Of a stretch of 6,080 nt of DNA, positions 1 through 4,489 are shown piece by piece. Source of the DNA: Candidatus Zhuqueibacterota bacterium 4484_87 (GTDB lineage Bacteria; Zhuqueibacterota; Zhuqueibacteria; Thermofontimicrobiales; Thermofontimicrobiaceae). How positions within the stretch are numbered: position 1 is the first letter of the stretch; each line of letters begins with the position of its first letter. The DNA is taken from NCBI GenBank assembly GCA_002085355.1, contig NATN01000178.1, positions 1-6,080 of the forward strand, written 5' to 3'. Both the position numbers and the translations under genes were made by a program. Under the pieces are notes generated by a model. That model was not told where the DNA came from. It saw only the letters and a program-made list of their open reading frames with translations, and ran no database searches.

Positions 1-117
1 AAGGTAGCTTTTCTGAAAATTGATTGAGCGATTCAAAAAGTGACTTATCACCGTGCGCTTTTCTTTGCAAAATTCTGCAACAAAATAAAAACCAAAAATG
101 CGTGGATATGGTAACGC

Positions 118-123
118 GGGAGG
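118..123 (+). promoter_or_regulatory. ribosome binding site deciding the lipoprotein start
   Basis: GGGAGG lies 5 bases before the ATG at 129. It supports that start over the upstream in-frame TTG at 24 and ATG at 108. Confidence 0.7.
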
Positions 124-128
124 CAGAA

Positions 129-722
129 ATGAAAAGAAGTAACATCATCATTATCGTGAGCTTGGCTGTTTTGCTGGCTCTTTTTTTATTTTCCTGTGAA
201 AAAAAAGAGAAGATAGCTACGCCGAAGCCAGCTAAGAAAATTGAAAAACCAGTCACTGCGCCGACTGTTGATAGCTCGGCAGTGAAGCAGATGGAATTGC
301 AACAACAATTGGACGCGATGCTGAAAGACTTAGATGCACGTCGTGCTGATCTGATGAGAAAGCAGCGGGAGTTGGAAGGTGAAATAAAAGCGCTTCGCGA
401 AAAACAATCGGAAGTACTTTCTGTCCAGTCGCAGCTAAAGACTTTTCAATTAATTTCAATCATTTTGCTTGCGCTGGGTTTGCTTGCAATTGTAGTCGGC
501 GTGGTAATGATCATGAGAAGTCGAAAAGCCGATGGCGCGGAGAAAATATCGGAAGCACCGGTTGAGCCTGAAAAGAAAGCAGAAGCTAAAGCAGGCAAAA
601 AGAAGAGCGGGAATAAAGTAAAGCAAGAAAAATCCGACGAAAAACCAAAGCCACGTAAACCGCGGACTCGCACAAAAAAAGCACCACCGACATCAGAGGG
701 AGAGAATAAAAAAGAAGGTTAA
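129..722 (+). CDS. predicted lipoprotein with coiled coil, second membrane helix and Lys-rich tail (hypothetical)
   Basis: I do not recognise the family. The 197-residue protein opens with a basic stretch and a hydrophobic core ending in the lipobox LFSC, so Cys23 is the likely lipidated residue after signal peptidase II cleavage. Residues 24-50 form a Lys/Pro/Ala linker. Residues about 53-104 are rich in Glu, Lys, Gln and Leu and look like a coiled coil. A second hydrophobic helix spans about 108-129 and is followed by RSRK. Residues 133-197 are a disordered-looking Lys/Pro/Ala/Glu tail. The ATG at 129 is chosen because GGGAGG (118-123) sits 5 bases upstream and it places the signal peptide at the N-terminus. 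The same frame is open back to a TTG at 24, but that extension would bury the signal peptide. By the positive-inside rule the tail would be cytoplasmic. It could serve as a membrane-anchored spacer or scaffold, but the function is unknown. Confidence 0.8.
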   Translation: MKRSNIIIIVSLAVLLALFLFSCEKKEKIATPKPAKKIEKPVTAPTVDSSAVKQMELQQQLDAMLKDLDARRADLMRKQRELEGEIKALREKQSEVLSVQSQLKTFQLISIILLALGLLAIVVGVVMIMRSRKADGAEKISEAPVEPEKKAEAKAGKKKSGNKVKQEKSDEKPKPRKPRTRTKKAPPTSEGENKKEG

Positions 723-768
723 ATCGGTTATTTTTTCAAATTATTTATAGCGGGCTATTTTATCGTGA

Positions 769-805
769 TGCCAAATTTCTGCAAATTTTATGCAGAAATT
801 TGGCA
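769..805. repeat. perfect 15-bp inverted repeat (hairpin) in the intergenic gap
   Basis: The left arm TGCCAAATTTCTGCA (769-783) and right arm TGCAGAAATTTGGCA (791-805) are exact reverse complements around a 7-base loop (784-790). Neither strand has a T-tract directly after the stem, so it is not a textbook intrinsic terminator. It lies 46 bp after the lipoprotein stop and 30 bp before the methyltransferase start. It could be a transcript 3'-end stabiliser, a factor-assisted terminator, an operator dyad or one copy of a dispersed palindromic repeat. The sequence alone does not decide between these. Confidence 0.85.
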
Positions 806-835
806 AGAAGTTAACTGGTCTGGGAAAGCAATTCC

Positions 836-1519
836 ATGGGAAAATTGAAACGAGAAAATAATGCGCGCGGTGAGGAATCGTTTTCGTTTTCGGCTCTTCA
901 ATTTAATTTGCTCGCCGAACAACATTTAAAGCGCGAGTATCGGGATTTTGTAACATTCTTAATTAGGGAACTGGATATTCCCGATGAGGCACGGATTCTG
1001 CACATCGGCTGCCGCACCGGACAGCTGAGCCTGGAGTTGGCACGGCGAATGCCAGAAATTAATTTGCTTGCTGTGGACGAAGACGCTGAAATGATTCGTT
1101 TGGCTCAGGAAAATCAGCGCAGCTCCGGAGTGGAAAACGTCCAATTTCAACATTTGACATTTCAGCAGTTCTCCAACTTCGAATCTGACCTTTTTGATGT
1201 TGTGATTTCATTCCAACTTCTGCATTTCGTTGACGATCCGGTTTTTTTGCTCAATCAAATTTGGCGAACCGTAAAGAAAGAAGGCAAGTTTGCCATTGAG
1301 GATTATCGAAGGGATTTACAGATGCTTGGCAAAATCGGTATCTGGTTCGCGGCAACGACCATGAACAGAGAAATTCGCCAATATTGGAAACAACAATTTC
1401 GCACAAGTTATTCTTTGCGGGAAGTAGTGAATTTGTTGATGAGAACTAATTTGAAGGATTGGAAAATCAGAACGACGCTATTGGATTATTTGATTTATTA
1501 CGATGGAAAGGAAGAGTAA
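836..1519 (+). CDS. class I SAM-dependent methyltransferase-like protein
   Basis: The 227-residue protein has the Rossmann-type methyltransferase layout. Motif I is ILHIGCRTGQ (residues 54-63). The strand-2 acidic residue is D81 in LLAVDED, a position that normally binds the ribose hydroxyls of SAM. The strand-4 motif is DLFDVVISFQLLHFVDD (118-134). A VKKEGKFAIEDYRRD segment (146-160) corresponds to the 'LkpGG' turn of Methyltransf_11/25-type enzymes. About 50 N-terminal residues precede the fold, and 65 residues follow it that could shape the substrate site. Motif I is atypical: His56 stands where Asp/Glu is usual, and Arg60 replaces the middle glycine of GxGxG. The substrate cannot be named. 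The ATG at 836 has a GGGAAAG site (822-828) 7 bases upstream. The Rad50-like gene follows after 56 bp and may be cotranscribed. Confidence 0.85.
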   Translation: MGKLKRENNARGEESFSFSALQFNLLAEQHLKREYRDFVTFLIRELDIPDEARILHIGCRTGQLSLELARRMPEINLLAVDEDAEMIRLAQENQRSSGVENVQFQHLTFQQFSNFESDLFDVVISFQLLHFVDDPVFLLNQIWRTVKKEGKFAIEDYRRDLQMLGKIGIWFAATTMNREIRQYWKQQFRTSYSLREVVNLLMRTNLKDWKIRTTLLDYLIYYDGKEE

Positions 1520-1525
1520 AAAGAG

Positions 1526-1579
1526 ATGCGTTTACAGCCGGAAAATAGCCGCAAAAATTTGATTTCGAGAAATAGATGA
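1526..1579 (+). other. possible 17-codon leader ORF overlapping the Rad50-like start
   Basis: An ATG at 1526 opens a 17-residue frame (MRLQPENSRKNLISRNR). Its TGA at 1577-1579 overlaps the ATG of the next gene as ATGA. Purine-rich sequence (AAGGAAGAG, 1508-1516, and AAAAAGAG, 1518-1525) lies upstream. The Rad50-like gene itself has only a weak GAGA site, so translational coupling is conceivable. A frame this short can easily arise by chance, and no peptide family is recognised. Confidence 0.2.
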
Positions 1580-3978
1580 TCATCAGACGACTGACATTAA
1601 AAAATTATCGCCGTTTTCGTTCTCTCGATCTGGAATTGCCGGAAAACATCATTGGTATTCTAGGCAGTAATGGTTCGGGAAAGACGACGATTGTGGAATC
1701 CATTGGCTGGTGCCTTTACGGAAACCGAATCCGGCGAACGGACAAACAAGATATTCGTTCCCAATTTTGTTCTGCCGGAGACGTGACGGCAGTGACACTG
1801 GAATTTGACCTGCAGGGAGAAAGCTATCGCATTGAACGGGAACTGCGGGGAAAAGCAGCTACGGTGGAGGCAGCAATCTATCGCGGTGACGTTGACGAAC
1901 CGATTGCTGTTCAGGAACGAGGTGTCAATGAAATGGTGGAAAAGCTACTCAATCTCGATTACCGTTCTTTTTTTGTTTCCGTATTCGCCCGTCAAAAGGA
2001 TTTGGCAGCGCTTTCCATGTTTCGTCCGGAAGAACGAAAAAAATCAATCGCCCGATTGATAAATATTGATGCCATCGAACGGGCGAGAAAAAATGTGCGT
2101 ACAGACAAAAACATTAAAAATGAAAAGAAAAGCGGAATAGAAGCGCATTTGGCGGATGAAAAGGAGCTCACTGCAAAGAAAAAGGAATTGCAGAGGGAAC
2201 TGAAAGAAGCAGATATCGAAATCGAAAAGAAGAAAAAACAGTTCAGTGCTGTCCGAAAAGAGCTGTCTGATCTCAAAGCGGAATTTGAAAGTCAATCAAA
2301 AAAAAGAGAGCAGTTTTTGCAGTTGAGCTCTCAAATTGAAAATAAGAAAAATCTGAAGCAGGAGTTTGAATCGCGCGAGAAACAATTGGAAAAAGAGATA
2401 GAGCAGATTCTTTCAGCGAAAAAAGAATACGAGGAACAAAAAGGCAAGCTCAAAGAATTTGAAAAAGTCCAACGAAAAAAAGAACGGATGGACAGAGATG
2501 CCAGTCGTTTTTCTGCGCTTCAGGCTTATCAACAAGAATTCAAACGTGTGGAAGCGCAGGTTACACGAGAAAAAGTCCGTATGAGTCGTTTGATCAGTGA
2601 ATTGAAAGATGCTGATGCAATCCGCGAACATTTGGAAAAGACGGATGCCCGGATCGCTAAACTGAAAGAACGGCAGAAACAGTTGCAGAAAACGCAGCTT
2701 GAAAATCAGGGACAATTGAAATCAATTGAGACAAAAGGCAAAGAAGCGCGGCAGAGGAAAAATAAAATAGAGGAGTTGGGCCCGGAAAGTCCTTGTCCCG
2801 TGTGCACACGGCCTTTGAAAGACCACTACGAAAAAGTGCTGGGACAATTTAATGCCGAACTTCTGGATTTGGCAGGTCGCTATCGGGAAGTAGAAAAAGC
2901 AAAAGAAGCCATTGTAGCGGAAATTCAAGATGTCGAGGATCAACTCAAGAAACTAAATGAGGAACGAGATGCTTTGCTGCAGAATCGGGAGGAGTTTCGT
3001 CAAAGGAAAAAGCAGCGCGACGAATCAGAGAAAGAGCTTGTTTCTTATCAAAAGCAGTTAAAAGAGATCGAGGAGCGCATTGCAAAATTGGGAACTGTGG
3101 AATATAATGAGAAAATTCACATTCAAGTGAAGAAGGATTTTAAAGAATTGTATCAAATCAGGGACCGGCTGCTCCGTCATGAGGAGAATATAAAAAGATT
3201 GGAGCAGACTCGCGAGGAACTGACTCGGGTGCAAATGTCGCTGGCACAGTACGCAGCGGAGATCAAGCAAGAGACGAAAAAAATGACAGAGTTGGGGTAC
3301 GATGCGGAATCATTTGAGAAAACCAGAAACGTGTTGGATGAAAAGCAAAAAGAACTCGATGAGCTGAACGAGGAAATTCACCAACTTGAACAGCGAAAAA
3401 TTGCAATAACAAAAGATATTGAACATTTGACAGCGGATATCGAAAAAAATAGCCAGCTTCGCGAACAGATTTCTCAAGCGCAGAATGAGATTACTTATCT
3501 CGAAGCACTTGATTATCATTTTGGAATTTTCCGGCAAGAGCTGTCCGGGAGAATTCGCCCGATGATTGCTGCGCGTGCTTCGGAATTGCTGCATTTGACG
3601 ACGCAGGGAAAATATTCCATCCTTGAACTAGATGAAGATTACAACATTTTTTTGTACGATCAAGCGGAAAGATTTCCTCTGGCACGTTTCTCTGGCGGAG
3701 AAGAAGACTTGGCAAATTTGTGTCTGCGCATCGCTATCAGTCAAGTGGTGGCAGAACGATCAGGGCGGTCACAAATTAATTTTATTGTGCTGGACGAAAT
3801 TTTCGGCTCCCAGGACGAGCACCGCCGCGAGCTCATTATGAATGCCTTGCAGCAGTTGGCAACACAGTTTCGTCAGATTTTTATCATTACACATGTGGAA
3901 AACATCAAAGATTCTTTACCCGTTGTGATTTTTGTCAGGGAGAAATCACTGCTGGAGAGTGAAGCCGTTTTAGTGTGA
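1576..3978 (+). CDS. Rad50/SbcC-type SMC-like ATPase with zinc hook
   Basis: The 800-residue protein is a complete Rad50/SbcC family ATPase, the family that works with the SbcD/Mre11 nuclease on DNA ends and hairpins. The N-terminal lobe holds Walker A GSNGSGKT (residues 30-37) and the Q-loop glutamine Q140 in SVFARQKD. A long Lys/Glu/Gln-rich coiled coil runs from about 170 to 400, the zinc hook CPVC sits at 407-410, and the returning coil runs from about 415 to 640. The C-terminal lobe carries the ABC signature FSGGEEDLANL (from 705), Walker B FIVLDE (736-741, with catalytic E741), the D-loop FGSQD and the H-loop histidine H773 in ITHVEN. The length is below that of E. coli SbcC (about 1,050 residues) and nearer archaeal Rad50, reflecting shorter coils. 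All catalytic elements look intact. No SbcD/Mre11 gene lies beside it here; the neighbours are a methyltransferase and an Smr protein. The ATG at 1576 is chosen because MIIRRLTLKNYRRF is the usual family opening. Confidence 0.95.
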   Translation: MIIRRLTLKNYRRFRSLDLELPENIIGILGSNGSGKTTIVESIGWCLYGNRIRRTDKQDIRSQFCSAGDVTAVTLEFDLQGESYRIERELRGKAATVEAAIYRGDVDEPIAVQERGVNEMVEKLLNLDYRSFFVSVFARQKDLAALSMFRPEERKKSIARLINIDAIERARKNVRTDKNIKNEKKSGIEAHLADEKELTAKKKELQRELKEADIEIEKKKKQFSAVRKELSDLKAEFESQSKKREQFLQLSSQIENKKNLKQEFESREKQLEKEIEQILSAKKEYEEQKGKLKEFEKVQRKKERMDRDASRFSALQAYQQEFKRVEAQVTREKVRMSRLISELKDADAIREHLEKTDARIAKLKERQKQLQKTQLENQGQLKSIETKGKEARQRKNKIEELGPESPCPVCTRPLKDHYEKVLGQFNAELLDLAGRYREVEKAKEAIVAEIQDVEDQLKKLNEERDALLQNREEFRQRKKQRDESEKELVSYQKQLKEIEERIAKLGTVEYNEKIHIQVKKDFKELYQIRDRLLRHEENIKRLEQTREELTRVQMSLAQYAAEIKQETKKMTELGYDAESFEKTRNVLDEKQKELDELNEEIHQLEQRKIAITKDIEHLTADIEKNSQLREQISQAQNEITYLEALDYHFGIFRQELSGRIRPMIAARASELLHLTTQGKYSILELDEDYNIFLYDQAERFPLARFSGGEEDLANLCLRIAISQVVAERSGRSQINFIVLDEIFGSQDEHRRELIMNALQQLATQFRQIFIITHVENIKDSLPVVIFVREKSLLESEAVLV

Positions 3979-3982
3979 AAAT

Positions 3983-3988
3983 GAGAGG
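3983..3988 (+). promoter_or_regulatory. ribosome binding site supporting the GTG start of the Smr gene
   Basis: GAGAGG is placed 6 bases before the GTG at 3995. The ATG at 3981 overlaps this site in another frame and yields only a short peptide, so GTG is the better start. Confidence 0.6.
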
Positions 3989-3994
3989 CTCAAG

Positions 3995-4315
3995 GTGGAA
4001 GAAGATGGAAAAAAATCAGTCAATGATGACGCTTTTGATGACGAAAAAATTCCAGAGTTCATTTATGTGACGGATGTACTTGATTTGCACGGCTTTTTTC
4101 CGGAGCAGGCGGAGGAAGTGGTGAGTGAATTTTTGGATCAGGCAGTGGAACTGCAATTGCCACAGGTGCGAATTATTCACGGCAAAGGGCGCAGCAAGAT
4201 GAAATGGACGGTACAGCAGATTTTGAAAACCCATCCCGTTGTCTTATCGTTTTATGATGCACCGCCTGAATTCGGTGGTTGGGGTGCGACTATTGTGGAA
4301 ATTAAACTGCCCTGA
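3995..4315 (+). CDS. stand-alone Smr-domain protein
   Basis: The 106-residue protein is almost entirely one Smr domain, the fold found at the C-terminus of MutS2 and in E. coli SmrA/SmrB. The LDLHG motif is at residues 29-33; the D-x-H of this motif is tied to nuclease activity in the family. VRIIHGKG (58-65) supplies the second conserved motif, and the domain closes with APPEFGGWGATIVEI (89-103). The first 22 residues are acidic and probably flexible. Stand-alone Smr proteins include nucleases acting on DNA or on mRNA at collided ribosomes; which applies here is not visible. The GTG start at 3995 is chosen because GAGAGG (3983-3988) lies 6 bases upstream. The gene begins only 16 bp after the Rad50-like stop, so cotranscription and a shared nucleic-acid processing role are likely. 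Confidence 0.92.
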   Translation: MEEDGKKSVNDDAFDDEKIPEFIYVTDVLDLHGFFPEQAEEVVSEFLDQAVELQLPQVRIIHGKGRSKMKWTVQQILKTHPVVLSFYDAPPEFGGWGATIVEIKLP

Positions 4316-4328
4316 TTGGGCATAATCC

Positions 4329-4365
4329 CTGTTCCCTGAAATTGCAAGGAGACAGTTATTATTTT
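4329..4365 (+). terminator. weak terminator-like hairpin after the Smr gene
   Basis: CTGTTCC (4329-4335) can pair with GGAGACAG (4348-4355), giving about seven pairs including one G-U, with one bulged A. The T-rich run TTATTATTTT (4356-4365) follows. The stem is short and the loop is 12 bases, so this is a weak intrinsic terminator at best. Its position 14 bp after the Smr stop, before a new promoter candidate, fits an operon end. Confidence 0.3.
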
Positions 4366-4415
4366 CCCCCAAAAAAATTACGAAGTACGTCTAAAAGATA
4401 AAATTGAAAAAAATC

Positions 4416-4444
4416 TTGCAATGTCATTTTTTTTGTGCTATTTT
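4416..4444 (+). promoter_or_regulatory. candidate sigma70-like promoter for the secreted repeat protein
   Basis: TTGCAA (4416-4421) and TATTTT (4439-4444) are separated by exactly 17 bases, each matching four of six consensus positions. A TGTG step just precedes the -10 element. Transcription would begin near 4451, leaving a leader of about 40 bases. An A-run (4407-4413) and a T-run (4427-4434) flank the -35 hexamer, so the region is strongly AT-rich and chance matches are possible. Confidence 0.45.
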
Positions 4445-4477
4445 AAACACAATAATCACGATGGCAACTAATTTTTT

Positions 4478-4484
4478 AGGAGGA
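4478..4484 (+). promoter_or_regulatory. near-perfect ribosome binding site of the secreted repeat protein
   Basis: AGGAGGA sits 6 bases before the ATG at 4490. It is the strongest such site in the window and suggests high translation of the exported protein. Confidence 0.85.
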
Positions 4485-4489
4485 AGATT

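Noticed and set aside
1..27. Possible tail of an upstream gene (frame 1 reads KVAFLKID then TGA at 25-27)
   Set aside because: Only eight codons are visible, and another frame also stops at 21-23. Neither can be shown to be coding.
24..128. N-terminal extension of the lipoprotein from TTG at 24 or ATG at 108
   Set aside because: It would place 35 or 7 residues before a clear lipoprotein signal peptide, and the best ribosome site serves the ATG at 129.
180..206. T7 and A8 runs around the lipobox codons as a phase-variation switch
   Set aside because: The runs are short, and similar A-runs occur throughout these AT-leaning genes; nothing else indicates slippage.
1992..3715. Several minus-strand open frames of 70-100 codons across the ATPase gene
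   Set aside because: They are Phe/Leu/Ser-rich complements of the Lys/Glu-rich coiled-coil codons, as expected for antisense shadows.
3981..4070. ATG at 3981 as the start of a gene after the Rad50-like ATPase
   Set aside because: It is out of frame with the Smr domain and stops after 29 codons; it overlaps the Shine-Dalgarno site of the GTG start.
836..4315. Methyltransferase plus SMC-like ATPase read as a restriction or phage-defence cassette
   Set aside because: The methyltransferase shows no DNA-methyltransferase catalytic motif (no DPPY/NPPF or PCQ), and no restriction nuclease or specificity subunit is present.
4407..4433. A-run/T-run pair able to form a hairpin in the promoter region
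   Set aside because: The stem would be only A-T pairs with an 11-base loop, too weak to call; it is better explained as AT-rich promoter DNA.
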